Positions 17,954 through 27,161 of a DNA stretch of 64,000 nt are shown one piece after another. This stretch comes from Flavobacteriales bacterium UBA6057 (GTDB lineage Bacteria; Bacteroidota; Bacteroidia; Flavobacteriales_G; Salibacteraceae). The notes below the pieces were generated by a model. That model ran no database searches, was not told the origin of the DNA, and was given only the letters and a program-made list of their open reading frames with translations. Position 1 is the first letter of the stretch; each line of letters starts with the position of its first letter. The position numbers were made by a program, and so were the translations under genes. Location: NCBI GenBank assembly GCA_002428995.1, contig DIYJ01000011.1, forward strand, positions 248,001-312,000, written 5' to 3'.

Positions 17954-19234
17954 ATGGCAGCTAAGAAGATTTTGGAAGTTAAAAACGTGGCGAAGCAATA
18001 CCGCTTAGGGGTCGTTGGTACGGGCACGTTGAGCCATGATCTGAACCGTTGGTGGTACAAAGCCCGAGGTCTTCCCGATCCTTACCTCAGCATCAGTCAG
18101 GAGAATAAACGAGAGGAAGAAGGAGGAGAATATGTGTGGGCGTTGCGTGACATTTCGTTCGACATGAATGAAGGTGAGGTGCTTGGAATCATTGGCAAGA
18201 ATGGAGCAGGAAAGTCTACCCTGCTGAAGGTGCTCTCCCGGATCACGCATCCCACAAAAGGATCGATCAAATACAACGGGCGAATCGCATCATTGCTGGA
18301 GGTTGGAACTGGATTTCATCCAGAGCTCACAGGTCGTGAGAACATATTCCTGAACGGAGCCATCCTTGGGATGAACAAGCAGGAAATTGCTGCCAAGCTC
18401 GATGACATTGTGGACTTCGCTGGGGTGGCGAAATACATTGATACTCCTGTAAAGCGTTATTCTTCCGGTATGACCGTCCGCTTAGGGTTCGCGGTGGCAG
18501 CACACCTGGAGCCTGAAATCCTCATTGTAGATGAGGTGCTGGCGGTAGGTGATGCGGATTTCCAGCAGCGTTGTGTTGCAAAAATGGAGGATGTAAGCAA
18601 GCAGGGACGAACCATCCTGTTTGTGAGCCACAACATGAATTCGGTGAACCAGCTCTGCAACCGAGGTCTGCTGATGAACAATGGCACCATTGAGATGATG
18701 CATGACGACATCCAGGAGGTAACGAGCCGCTATTTGCAGGATTCTCTTGACTCCGCGCGCAGGAATGTGGCAGACCGGACCGACCGTGAGGGGCTTGGTT
18801 TTGTGAAGTTGATGAACATCGAGGTGGTGGATCAAAACAAAGAACCCATGGTGATGGCGCTCAGCGGAAAGCCTATGTTCTTCCGGTTGACGCTGATGAA
18901 TAGCCATCCTGAAACCGCCACTAACATCGATTTAAGGGTAGTACTCAAAAACTGGCGAGAGGAGACGATTGGGTTTCTGCATTCAAAAACCTCCGGGCAG
19001 CAGATTGATCTTCTGCCGGGAGAAAACGATGTGTTGGTTGGGTTCGAGCGAAACCCCTTGAGCAAAGGGCGTTTTGTGCTTGATGTGGGAATCCGAAGGA
19101 GCAACATTGTGGAGGATAAAATCCAGAAGGCCCTGGACTTTGAATCGTTTGAGGAACGTTATTATGGCGTAGACTATTCCACTCCGAATTGGTTCAATGG
19201 CGTGTTGCTAGAGCAGAAGTGGGTGATCGGTTAA
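17954..19234 (+). CDS. ABC transporter ATPase of polysaccharide export (Wzt-like)
   Basis: A 426-residue ATPase. Nucleotide-binding domain: Walker A GKNGAGKST (about residue 81), the signature variant YSSGMTVRLG (about 168), Walker B ILIVDEVLAVGD (about 190) and the switch His in FVSHNM. A C-terminal extension of about 160 residues (about 265-426) matches the Wzt_C position, a beta-sandwich that in known systems binds the modified end of the O-antigen and gives export specificity. A large extension therefore suggests that the exported chain carries a terminal cap. Stop lies 15 nt from the convergent glycosyltransferase. Confidence 0.93.
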   Translation: MAAKKILEVKNVAKQYRLGVVGTGTLSHDLNRWWYKARGLPDPYLSISQENKREEEGGEYVWALRDISFDMNEGEVLGIIGKNGAGKSTLLKVLSRITHPTKGSIKYNGRIASLLEVGTGFHPELTGRENIFLNGAILGMNKQEIAAKLDDIVDFAGVAKYIDTPVKRYSSGMTVRLGFAVAAHLEPEILIVDEVLAVGDADFQQRCVAKMEDVSKQGRTILFVSHNMNSVNQLCNRGLLMNNGTIEMMHDDIQEVTSRYLQDSLDSARRNVADRTDREGLGFVKLMNIEVVDQNKEPMVMALSGKPMFFRLTLMNSHPETATNIDLRVVLKNWREETIGFLHSKTSGQQIDLLPGENDVLVGFERNPLSKGRFVLDVGIRRSNIVEDKIQKALDFESFEERYYGVDYSTPNWFNGVLLEQKWVIG

Positions 19235-19249
19235 CACCCCTGAACACCT

Positions 19250-20419
19250 TCACAAACCTGACACCCAGTCGACAAGCTGCGCAGATACCTTCAAGAGTGA
19301 ATGGTGAGTACTCACATACCTAAAGTGACTTGCTCCCATCTCGTTAAGCTCTGAATCAATACTTGACGAGCTTAAAGTTTGAGTCATCTCATCAACATTT
19401 CTGAATGTGGAAATGCCACAGCGGTTGGATTGAATGTATCCAAACGGGTCAATCCCCATGGAGAAAACAGGTACTGAGAACTTGCCAGCCTGCAGGAAGG
19501 TGTTTGGAAAGCCTTCACTTTCGCTTGTGCTGACAAAGAGTTTGGCTTTGGCGAAGTAGGTCTCAATTTCATGGGCTGGTACTTCAGGTATGAGTTGAAG
19601 ATTTGGGAGCCCGGCACTTTTGATGGACTCGTAGTCACCTCCGGCAGAAGGATTGAGTACCATCACAAACTGCTCGTTCGGAAGGCTCTTCACCAAGTCA
19701 AGAAAAAGTAAGGGACGCTTTACAGAGGAGTCGCGACCTACCCATAAGATGAATTCTCTGCTGGATTCACCCGAGCCCTCAAGGCTGATGGGGTTTTTGA
19801 GCAAAAAGGCCTGCTTGCCAAAGTCATTTTCAATGCGCTGGGCCTGAAGATCATTCTGGCACACAAACACCTCATTTTCATGAATAATTCGCCACACATC
19901 ATCACCCACAATTCCGTGTCGGTTTTTGATGGTTGATCCTTCATGATTGATGTCCGCTACATCTTCATCATGCGTGAGGAAAATGAGCACTTTCCGGTCG
20001 TGCTTTCTAAGAACCCTTGCTTGTTCAAGTGTAGTTGGTGTGAGACCAAAAATGCAGTAGGCATCTGCTTCGCATTGCAGCAAATCCTGCTCGGGATAGA
20101 AGGTTTGATACAATTTGATCATGTTGCCGCCTGTATGTTTCAAGGCTTGGATTCGATCCAGCGCTTTCCGCTGGAACTGCTGCCACGCATTCAGATACGT
20201 TTCCTTCCGATTCCCATTGGTTCTGAATACTCCGATTCCGTCAAACAGAGTGGGTGATTCCTGACCGTAGTCATAGACCAGAAAGCTGACGTTTCCCGAT
20301 GAGCGCTGGGCTACGCCTCTTGCAAGGGTGACGCTTCTGTATTGTGCTCCACCAAAGGGAATACGAAGTTCCGGCCGAAACAAACCGAAGGCATCCAAGC
20401 AAACAAAGCAAACGCGCAA
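19250..20419 (-). CDS. Glycosyltransferase, GT4-like
   Basis: A 389-residue GT-B fold enzyme without membrane helices. The N-terminal half contains FRPELRIPFGGAQYRS, in which a Gly-rich turn near residue 24 suits an acceptor domain. The C-terminal half has the nucleotide-sugar part: FILWVGRDSSVKRPLLFLDL, then a GT4-type EX7E region around SESEGFPNTFLQAGKF. It stands alone on the minus strand inside an otherwise plus-strand block, and faces wzt and diverges from a sulfotransferase gene. Sugar specificity is unknown. Confidence 0.8.
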   Translation of the reverse strand: MRVCFVCLDAFGLFRPELRIPFGGAQYRSVTLARGVAQRSSGNVSFLVYDYGQESPTLFDGIGVFRTNGNRKETYLNAWQQFQRKALDRIQALKHTGGNMIKLYQTFYPEQDLLQCEADAYCIFGLTPTTLEQARVLRKHDRKVLIFLTHDEDVADINHEGSTIKNRHGIVGDDVWRIIHENEVFVCQNDLQAQRIENDFGKQAFLLKNPISLEGSGESSREFILWVGRDSSVKRPLLFLDLVKSLPNEQFVMVLNPSAGGDYESIKSAGLPNLQLIPEVPAHEIETYFAKAKLFVSTSESEGFPNTFLQAGKFSVPVFSMGIDPFGYIQSNRCGISTFRNVDEMTQTLSSSSIDSELNEMGASHFRYVSTHHSLLKVSAQLVDWVSGL

Positions 20420-20468
20420 ACTGTGGAGGTTAAATATTCAGAGGCGAAAGTAAGGTGGCAAATAGTTT

Positions 20469-20476
20469 TAGCTTTG
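20469..20476 (+). promoter_or_regulatory. -7 promoter element upstream of the sulfotransferase gene
   Basis: TAGCTTTG is an exact TAnnTTTG match, 69 nt ahead of the ATG at 20545. No -33 TTG is seen at 17-19 nt, so it is only moderately supported. Confidence 0.4.
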
Positions 20477-20544
20477 ACGCCCTTGGAAATGGTATCGTTT
20501 TCATGCTAACCATTGGAAAGCACACTTTCTCGTAAGATCATCAG

Positions 20545-21396
20545 ATGAAGGGGCGTCATCCTAACTTTTTCTTAATCGGAGCACCTCGCTCGGGTACAAC
20601 TTCCGTAGTGCAATACCTGTCTCGATTCGAAGAGGTTTTTCTTCCCTCCATCAAAGAGCCGTTCTACTTTTCACCTGAGCTCTACGATTCAAAAATCCGC
20701 GAGCAGGTCCCCATTCTGACCAGCGAAAAAGACTATCTCACTCTCTTTGATTCTGTCAAGGATCAGAGAATCATAACAGATGCCAGCACTTCTTATCTAT
20801 GGACACCTCAGAGTGCTGAATTGATCTATGCCAAGGCTCCATCAGCAAAGATCATTGCCATTGTGCGTAATCCTGTGGACCGGGTCTTTTCTCATTACCT
20901 GCACTATGTCGGGCGCTATGGTGAACAAAGACTCTTTCATCAGTTTGTGGAAGATGGACTTAAATCGGATGCCGATGCTCATGATCGCCATCACATCGAA
21001 TCAGGGTTTTATGCGCGCAACTGGAAGCGTTACCTGGACGTGTTCCCGGAGAGAAACCTACTGCTGCTGGAGTACACAGAGTTGAAAACGAATGGAAACT
21101 CTTTTTTCTCTAAAATCTCCGCGCACTTGGAGCTGCCTTACAAGGAAGACGAGTCTGGCGTTCCCGCCAAAAATGCCAATCATGTCATGAAAGCGGGCGT
21201 AGCCAAAGCGTTGTATGATCTTCGCTACAGGCTGTTTAAGGGACGTCTGCCGATTCCAGAAGCCTGGAAAAGTAGTTTCAGAGATCGCCATCTCAAGGTG
21301 AAACCCGAAGAGCGAACGATGGAGTTGCTCCATAACCTCTATCGGGAGGATAGCGTTGAATTTGAGCAAATGACCGGAATCAAATTTGAATCCTGA
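20545..21396 (+). CDS. PAPS-dependent sulfotransferase
   Basis: A 283-residue cytoplasmic enzyme of the heparan-sulfotransferase-like family that transfers sulfate from PAPS to a sugar. The 5'-phosphosulfate loop is IGAPRSGTTSVVQYL (about residues 9-23) and the 3'-phosphate motif is IAIVRNPVDRVFSHY (about 105-119). KEPFYFS after the loop is also typical. Its stop codon overlaps the start of the amidotransferase gene by one base (TGATG), so the two are coupled. A second sulfotransferase lies at 25453, suggesting a sulfated glycan. Confidence 0.9.
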   Translation: MKGRHPNFFLIGAPRSGTTSVVQYLSRFEEVFLPSIKEPFYFSPELYDSKIREQVPILTSEKDYLTLFDSVKDQRIITDASTSYLWTPQSAELIYAKAPSAKIIAIVRNPVDRVFSHYLHYVGRYGEQRLFHQFVEDGLKSDADAHDRHHIESGFYARNWKRYLDVFPERNLLLLEYTELKTNGNSFFSKISAHLELPYKEDESGVPAKNANHVMKAGVAKALYDLRYRLFKGRLPIPEAWKSSFRDRHLKVKPEERTMELLHNLYREDSVEFEQMTGIKFES

Positions 21397-23261
21397 TGTG
21401 CCGCATTGCTGGTTTCTGGGACCGCTCCAATAACAACTACGATCGATGGAGTGTGCTTCGCTCAATGCGCGATTCGCTGGAGCATGGAGGTCCCGATGAT
21501 GCTGGTGAATACATGGATGATGCTTCTGGTATTGCGTTCGGGCACAGAAGGCTGTCGATCATCGATTTGAGTGAGCTTGGAAACCAACCCATGCACTTTG
21601 AGCACCTGAGCATTGTGTTCAACGGAGAAGTGTACAACTACAAGGAGATTCAACAGCAACTGCGTCAAGAGGGGTACAGCTTTGTTTCTGATTCGGATAC
21701 TGAAGTGGTGTTGAAAGCCTTTCATCGCTGGGGAACAAAATGTGTTGAACAGTTCCATGGAATGTGGGCCTTTGCCATTGCCGATAAGAGTACCGGAAAA
21801 TTGCTGCTATGTCGGGATAGGATAGGTGTAAAACCGCTGTTCTATTATCACAAGGAAGGCTTGTTTGCCTTCGCGTCCGAACTGAAGGGGTTACTGCCAC
21901 ATCCAGGATTTAATAAAGAACTGGATCTCGCTGCGGCTAAGCAATTTGTAAGGTTTGGTTTCATAGCTGCACCTCATACCATCTACCGTCATACCCGGAA
22001 GCTTTTGCCTGGGCATTGGTTGACTGTAGACTCAAATCAACAGATAGAAGAGTATCCCTACTGGGAGCTTAAATCGTCTCAGCCGGAAGAGCTCAGCGAT
22101 GCAGAATGGGTCAAGCGAACGAAGGAAGAGCTTTTGAAAGCGGCCCGGTTGCGCATGGTGGCAGATGTGCCTGTGGGTGTTTTCCTCAGTGGTGGAGTCG
22201 ATTCTTCGCTGGTCGCTTCCTTGCTCCAGGAATCGGTGTCTTCCAAGCTTCAAACCTTCACCATAGGATTTGAAGATCAGCAGTTTGATGAGTCAAGCGT
22301 GGCTCGAAAAATTGCTGAGCATCTGGGGACACAGCATCACGAATGGATGTGCTCAGACAAGGAGGCGCTGGACTTAGTTCATGATCTCCCTAAAGTATAT
22401 GATGAGCCTTTTGGTGATTCTTCTGCCATTCCAACACTGCTTCTGGCTCGCAAATCCAGGGAACATGTGAAAGTGGCGCTCAGCGCGGATGGCGGTGACG
22501 AACTCTTTGCCGGTTATGATGCATTTTATGAAGTGCTGAAACTCCGGGATGAATCACAGCCTGCCGTCCGATCCAGCTTGCGCTATCAGTTGACCAACGC
22601 CTTGGATCGAAAAAAGGCGTTCATTCTGGATCCGGCCATGTACGCCAAACGCGTGCGCCAGTCTTTTCGAAAGTCTAACTCAGATATCACTGAGCTATTG
22701 CAGTTTCAGATGAGTCTTGCACATCCTGAAATGATCGACTGGCTGTTCCGGGAACCCTCGATCATGTGCGAATCCCGCAGCTCTGAGATGAATACCCACG
22801 ACCTCGATCGAATGGCACACTGGGATGTGCTGAATTACCTGCCAGATGACATCATGCAGAAAGTGGATCGAGCCACCATGAGCGTAGCGCTTGAAGGTCG
22901 TGAGCCTCTGCTGGATCACCGCCTGGTGGAATTTGCTTTTGGTTTGCCTTTGGACATGAAATTCAGGGATGGAACCCGGAAATATGCTCTGCGAAAAATC
23001 CTTGCGGAATACTTGCCCAGCGAGATCATCAACCTTCCCAAACGAGGGTTCAGTCCACCGCTCAAGTCGTGGTTTGCTTCTGCACTTCGCGATTCGGTTC
23101 AGGAAAGTTTTGATCCTGCTCGCATCCGACAACAAGGCATTTTCGAGCCTCGGATGATGCAGGCAATTCAACACCACGCCTTACACACAGGCTTGGTGCA
23201 TCCAAAATTTCTTTGGAACCTGTTTGTTTTTCAGCTTTGGTATGATGAATATTTCGGCTAG
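21396..23261 (+). CDS. asnB: Asparagine synthase-type amidotransferase (first copy)
   Basis: A 621-residue glutamine-dependent enzyme. The N-terminal class II amidotransferase domain has Cys2 as nucleophile, GHRRLSIIDLS, FNGEVYNYKE and SDTEVV for glutamine binding. The synthetase domain has the ATP loop LSGGVDSSLV (about residue 264) and SADGGDELFAGYD. Two small departures from the standard form are MCRIAG (usually MCGIAG) and HGGPDD (usually HRGPD); the second also occurs in sugar-locus homologues. In such loci the enzyme may amidate a uronic acid or other sugar acid rather than aspartate. Coupled to the upstream sulfotransferase gene; the 3' end overlaps the epimerase gene by 4 nt. Confidence 0.9.
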   Translation: MCRIAGFWDRSNNNYDRWSVLRSMRDSLEHGGPDDAGEYMDDASGIAFGHRRLSIIDLSELGNQPMHFEHLSIVFNGEVYNYKEIQQQLRQEGYSFVSDSDTEVVLKAFHRWGTKCVEQFHGMWAFAIADKSTGKLLLCRDRIGVKPLFYYHKEGLFAFASELKGLLPHPGFNKELDLAAAKQFVRFGFIAAPHTIYRHTRKLLPGHWLTVDSNQQIEEYPYWELKSSQPEELSDAEWVKRTKEELLKAARLRMVADVPVGVFLSGGVDSSLVASLLQESVSSKLQTFTIGFEDQQFDESSVARKIAEHLGTQHHEWMCSDKEALDLVHDLPKVYDEPFGDSSAIPTLLLARKSREHVKVALSADGGDELFAGYDAFYEVLKLRDESQPAVRSSLRYQLTNALDRKKAFILDPAMYAKRVRQSFRKSNSDITELLQFQMSLAHPEMIDWLFREPSIMCESRSSEMNTHDLDRMAHWDVLNYLPDDIMQKVDRATMSVALEGREPLLDHRLVEFAFGLPLDMKFRDGTRKYALRKILAEYLPSEIINLPKRGFSPPLKSWFASALRDSVQESFDPARIRQQGIFEPRMMQAIQHHALHTGLVHPKFLWNLFVFQLWYDEYFG

Positions 23262-24220
23262 CTCTTAGCCTGCTGGTCTTTCCAGTCCACAAACTTCCGA
23301 ACGCCCTGCTCAAAGGAAGTAGTGGGCTCGTAGCCAAATAGACGTCCAGCCTTTTCCACATTGGCGTAGGTGATCTGTACATCACCCTTTTGCATTGGCA
23401 ACTGCTCGATGTTTGGCTCCTGCCCAAGTACCCGATACACCGTATGGATCATCTCCAGCAAATTCACCGGTGAATGATTCCCAAGGTTCACGGTTTCGAA
23501 AGCCTTGTCTTGATCCAGTATCCAGCTCAGCGCCTTGCCAATGCCTGATACAATGTCGCCCACATAAGTGTAGTCGCGGGCTGTGGTTCCGTCACCGTAC
23601 ATGGTCACAGCTTCTCCATTGCGGATCATACGAACGAACTTGTTTACCGCAAGGTCAGGGCGCTGTCGCTCACCGATCACCGTGAAGAAACGAAGGTTTA
23701 CCGCGTTCAATCCGTAAAGCTCATGATACGTTCGAATCAAGGTTTCACAGGCTACCTTGGTAAAAGCATAGTTTGAAATGGGCCTGGAAACATCCATTTT
23801 CTCATGAAAGGGTGTTTCAGAAGTATTCCCGTACACGGATGATGACGACCCAAAAACCAACCGATCGCAATCTGCTTTACGCATCCACTCCAGCAAAAGC
23901 TGAGTACCGCTCACATTCGTTCTCAGATATCCGCTCGGGTCCTTGAGCGAAGGCAAAACGCCCGCCTTGGCTGCCAGGTGAATCACTGCATCCGGCTTCA
24001 CCGACAATGAGTCCCACGTTTTCTGATCTGCGATATCGCCTTCCACAAAAGCGAACGCAGGATTTTGCTTCGCATGCTGAAGGTTGGCCTCCTTGTGTTC
24101 GCGCGCATAGAAGGGGTCGAAGTTGTCAAGTCCGGTGACTTGATGTCCTTCCGCCAGTAGCTTTTCAGTGAGGTGAGAACCGATGAATCCGGCACAGCCG
24201 GTGATCAGTATGTGTGGCAT
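23258..24220 (-). CDS. NAD-dependent nucleotide-sugar epimerase (UDP-glucuronate 4-epimerase-like)
   Basis: A 320-residue extended short-chain dehydrogenase. NAD-binding GCAGFIGSHL is at residues 8-17, the serine region is GSSSSVYG, and the catalytic Tyr/Lys pair is in SNYAFTKVACE. RFFTVIGERQRPDLAVNKF resembles the substrate-binding segment of UDP-glucuronate/UDP-galacturonate 4-epimerases. It probably supplies one of the hexuronic acids or hexoses of the glycan. It is a single minus-strand gene with its own promoter element at 24242-24249, and converges on the first asparagine-synthase gene. Confidence 0.9.
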   Translation of the reverse strand: MPHILITGCAGFIGSHLTEKLLAEGHQVTGLDNFDPFYAREHKEANLQHAKQNPAFAFVEGDIADQKTWDSLSVKPDAVIHLAAKAGVLPSLKDPSGYLRTNVSGTQLLLEWMRKADCDRLVFGSSSSVYGNTSETPFHEKMDVSRPISNYAFTKVACETLIRTYHELYGLNAVNLRFFTVIGERQRPDLAVNKFVRMIRNGEAVTMYGDGTTARDYTYVGDIVSGIGKALSWILDQDKAFETVNLGNHSPVNLLEMIHTVYRVLGQEPNIEQLPMQKGDVQITYANVEKAGRLFGYEPTTSFEQGVRKFVDWKDQQAKS

Positions 24221-24241
24221 ACCCTAGTTTCAAATAAGTGC

Positions 24242-24249
24242 CAAAAGTA
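24242..24249 (-). promoter_or_regulatory. -7 promoter element upstream of the epimerase gene
   Basis: On the minus strand this is TACTTTTG, an exact TAnnTTTG match 22 nt ahead of the epimerase ATG. It would give a leader of about 15 nt. A -33 TTG is not obvious. Confidence 0.45.
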
Positions 24250-24313
24250 TGATCATCCATGACTCGTGGTGACATCATTCTCAGAACGCCTTTATTTGCA
24301 GCACAGCTCAGGA

Positions 24314-25456
24314 ATGAACATCCTTTTTATTGGACATAACGCCAGTTACTCGGGAGCCCCCAAGTCCTTGTTGCGCATCATGCGCTACATCAAATCCAAG
24401 GAATTGGGAACGTTTGAATGCTTGCTGAGAAATGATGGTCCCTTGATGTCTGAGTATGAAGAAGTGTGCACGTTGCACTCGTTTCTGCCGGCTCACCTCA
24501 TTCCTAAAGAAGGTGCCATTGTGGGAAACCTCTATCGCAAGATGACTTTGCGGCAGCATCGAGCCAAGCTTTTGAGTCACCTCAAGGATCAGAACTTTGA
24601 TGTGATCTATTGCAATACAGTAGTCAATGCCAATGTACTTGAGTTCCTGGCTCCGCTTGGTTTGCCTGTTGTGGCTCACTTGAGGGAAATGCACACGGCC
24701 ATTGATTCATATGGTGGCCGTGAAATGATTGATTTGCTGGATCGATATGTCAACAAATACATCGCGGTCAGCAAAACTGCCGGCAACGTTCTAAGTGAGT
24801 ATGGCGTAGATGGCAAGAAGGTGAACGTCATCTACAATTTCCTTGAGCACGCGGAAATTGAAAAGCGCTCTACGGGAAATCATGCAGCCTTGCGTGAGTC
24901 TCTGGGCATCGCAAAGACGGATGTAGTAGTTGGTAATGTAGGAACACTGAACTCCAGAAAGGGAGGAGACTTGTTTGTGGAAACCGCCCAAAAAGTGTTC
25001 GAAAATCATCCGGAGGCTCACTTTGTATGGGTTGGAGGTGGAACACAGGAAGAGGTGACAGACATGCTCAGTTCCTGGTCTGATGAACAACGGAAGAAGG
25101 TCCACTTGGTCGGAGAAATCCCGCATCCGTATGACCACTATCAGATGTTTGATGTCCTGCTACTGACTTCAAGAGATGACCCTTTTCCATTGACTGCGAT
25201 GGAGGCGGCCTTCTTTCGGAAACCTGTCGTTTGCATCGGAGGCACGGGAGGTATTCCCGAGGTTTTGAAAGACCCCGCCTTGGTGGTTCCTGAAGCTAGT
25301 AGCGCATCCCTTGCCGAGGGCTTGATACCCCTTCTCAGCGATGAATCCAAGAGAAAGGATTGGGGTAATCAATGCCACAAGATTTTGATTGAGGAACTCA
25401 GCATTGACAAGCAGATGGAGAAGGTGTTGGACATTGTAAGATCAGTGCTGAAATGA
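24314..25456 (+). CDS. Glycosyltransferase, GT4 family
   Basis: A 380-residue GT-B enzyme from the ATG at 24314 (MNILFIGHNASYSGAPKSLL); the frame is open 16 codons further upstream, but those lack the family start. The N-terminal domain begins with the Gly-rich acceptor loop. The C-terminal domain starts at VGNVGTLNSRKGGDLFVE, and the GT4 signature lies around SRDDPFPLTAMEAAF with the two Glu-type donor-binding positions. First gene of a long plus-strand run of overlapping genes; its stop overlaps the next start (ATGA). Confidence 0.88.
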   Translation: MNILFIGHNASYSGAPKSLLRIMRYIKSKELGTFECLLRNDGPLMSEYEEVCTLHSFLPAHLIPKEGAIVGNLYRKMTLRQHRAKLLSHLKDQNFDVIYCNTVVNANVLEFLAPLGLPVVAHLREMHTAIDSYGGREMIDLLDRYVNKYIAVSKTAGNVLSEYGVDGKKVNVIYNFLEHAEIEKRSTGNHAALRESLGIAKTDVVVGNVGTLNSRKGGDLFVETAQKVFENHPEAHFVWVGGGTQEEVTDMLSSWSDEQRKKVHLVGEIPHPYDHYQMFDVLLLTSRDDPFPLTAMEAAFFRKPVVCIGGTGGIPEVLKDPALVVPEASSASLAEGLIPLLSDESKRKDWGNQCHKILIEELSIDKQMEKVLDIVRSVLK

Positions 25457-26169
25457 TCCTGGTAGCAGGCATGCATCGCTCCGGATCGTCCATCCTGGCT
25501 AAGCTTCTTTTGGAAGCTGGTGCAGACTTTGGAAATCCTGAGACCTTCTATCCGGCAGATCAATGGAATCCTGATGGATACTTTGAGCATTTAGATATCC
25601 TCGATGTCAACCTGAAACTGGTGAACGGGCCATTTGGCAAGCTTAGTTATGCCTTTCTGCCAGGTGAGAAAACGATCCGACAGCGTGCTAAATCTATCAG
25701 TCCAAAAGTGAAAGCTGCGATTCGTACTCACGGGAAAAACACCGTAAAAGAAAACCGCTTCTGTCTCACGCTTCCTGCCTGGATCGATCATGGTCTCGAA
25801 GTGGAGAAAGCCTTGGTGTGCATCCGTCATCCGGCTAATGTGGTTCGGTCGCTTTGGAAGCGGAATAAGCTCCCCGCATGGTTTGGTTACAGGATTTGGC
25901 TGTTGCACAACGAACGCCTCTTGAACACGTTGCATCAGCAAGGCATTCCTTACAAAGTAGTAAGCCACGAAACGCTCACAAATGCCGAAACGGGAGTGGA
26001 GCATTTAAGTGCTGTACTTGCGTTCCTGAACCTGAATAAAACGGCTGCCGAAGTGGGTGAACTCCTCCATCAGAATGTGCGTATGAAGCCGAAGCGAAAA
26101 CACGCAAAAACGCTTCCTTTGTCAGTAGATCAACTCTACCAAGACTTGCTAAATCAGTCGATCGGATGA
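25453..26169 (+). CDS. Sulfotransferase family protein (second copy)
   Basis: A 238-residue protein with the 5'-phosphosulfate loop VAGMHRSGSSILAKLLLEAG at residues 4-23 and a 3'-phosphate motif ALVCIRHPANVVRSLW (about residues 117-132). NPDGYFEH after the loop is common in this family. It is shorter and only distantly similar to the sulfotransferase at 20545, so it probably acts on a different position or sugar. Start and stop overlap both neighbours by 4 nt (ATGA), which ties it to the two glycosyltransferases around it. Confidence 0.85.
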   Translation: MILVAGMHRSGSSILAKLLLEAGADFGNPETFYPADQWNPDGYFEHLDILDVNLKLVNGPFGKLSYAFLPGEKTIRQRAKSISPKVKAAIRTHGKNTVKENRFCLTLPAWIDHGLEVEKALVCIRHPANVVRSLWKRNKLPAWFGYRIWLLHNERLLNTLHQQGIPYKVVSHETLTNAETGVEHLSAVLAFLNLNKTAAEVGELLHQNVRMKPKRKHAKTLPLSVDQLYQDLLNQSIG

Positions 26170-27161
26170 GCCAAATGCCGGAAACAAAAATCCCTGGAAA
26201 ACTCACGATTGTCATTCCCGTTTACAACGGTGAATCGTCCATCGGTGCGCTGCTCAAGACGGTGCACAGGGAAATCGCTCCGAGCGTGGAAAAGTTGGAG
26301 GTGGTTACGGTCAACGATGGTAGTCCAGACAACAGTCGGGCGGAGATAGAGGCATGCATGAATCTCAGTGGGATGGAGCTCAAATACATCGAGCTGATGA
26401 CCAACTTCGGAGAGCACAATGCGGTGATGTGCGGTCTGAACCACTCAACAGGAGACTACGTGGCCATCATCGATGACGATTTCCAAAATCCACCGAGTGA
26501 GGTGTTGCTCCTGCTCCGTAAGCTCCTCGAAGGTTATGATGTGGTGTACAGTTATTATGAACGAAAAAAGCACCACTGGTTCCGCAACCTTGGAAGCAGA
26601 TTCAATGATCGGGTGGCTACCTTGCTTCTCAACAAGCCCAAGAACCTCTATTTGTCAAGCTTTAAGGTCATTTCGAAAGACCTGGTGAGGAGCATCGTTC
26701 GCTACGATGGCCCCTTCCCATACATTGACGGGATCATCTTTACGGCTACTAAGAAAATCGGAACGCAGTTGGCGCGCCACGACAGCAGGGTAGAAGGTAA
26801 GTCGAACTACACGCTCCGAAGGCTGGTTCGCCTCTGGCTCAACATGTTCACGGGGTATTCCATTGCGCCCTTGCGCATCGCTTCTATCCTTGGTCTGATC
26901 ATGTCTATGCTCACTCCGCTGATGATCGCCTTTTACATTTTCAGCTACTTCTATGGCGGAATTTTCGTCAACAAAGTGATCCCGCCCGGATGGGCTTCGC
27001 TCATCATTTTGGTCAATTTCTTTGGTGGACTTCAGCTCCTTGTTTTGGGGCTGACAGGTGAGTACCTTGGAAGACTCTTTCTGACGGTAAACAAAAAGCC
27101 GCAGTTCCTTATTCGCACAACACTGGACAATTCAAATGACCAACCTTCAGAAACGGTTTAA
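26166..27161 (+). CDS. Polyprenyl-phosphate glycosyltransferase, GT2 with C-terminal membrane helices
   Basis: A 331-residue enzyme of the DPM1/GtrB type. The GT-A domain opens with LTIVIPVYNGESSIGALL, carries the motif LMTNFGEHNAVMCGLNHSTG and the metal site IIDDDFQNPP (about residue 99). Two C-terminal membrane helices (about 240-265 and 275-300) and the ending GEYLGRLFLTVNKKP are typical of enzymes that load a sugar on undecaprenyl phosphate. The lipid-linked sugar could feed the GT-C-like membrane proteins in the locus. The last 26 nt overlap the epimerase-like gene. Confidence 0.88.
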   Translation: MSQMPETKIPGKLTIVIPVYNGESSIGALLKTVHREIAPSVEKLEVVTVNDGSPDNSRAEIEACMNLSGMELKYIELMTNFGEHNAVMCGLNHSTGDYVAIIDDDFQNPPSEVLLLLRKLLEGYDVVYSYYERKKHHWFRNLGSRFNDRVATLLLNKPKNLYLSSFKVISKDLVRSIVRYDGPFPYIDGIIFTATKKIGTQLARHDSRVEGKSNYTLRRLVRLWLNMFTGYSIAPLRIASILGLIMSMLTPLMIAFYIFSYFYGGIFVNKVIPPGWASLIILVNFFGGLQLLVLGLTGEYLGRLFLTVNKKPQFLIRTTLDNSNDQPSETV

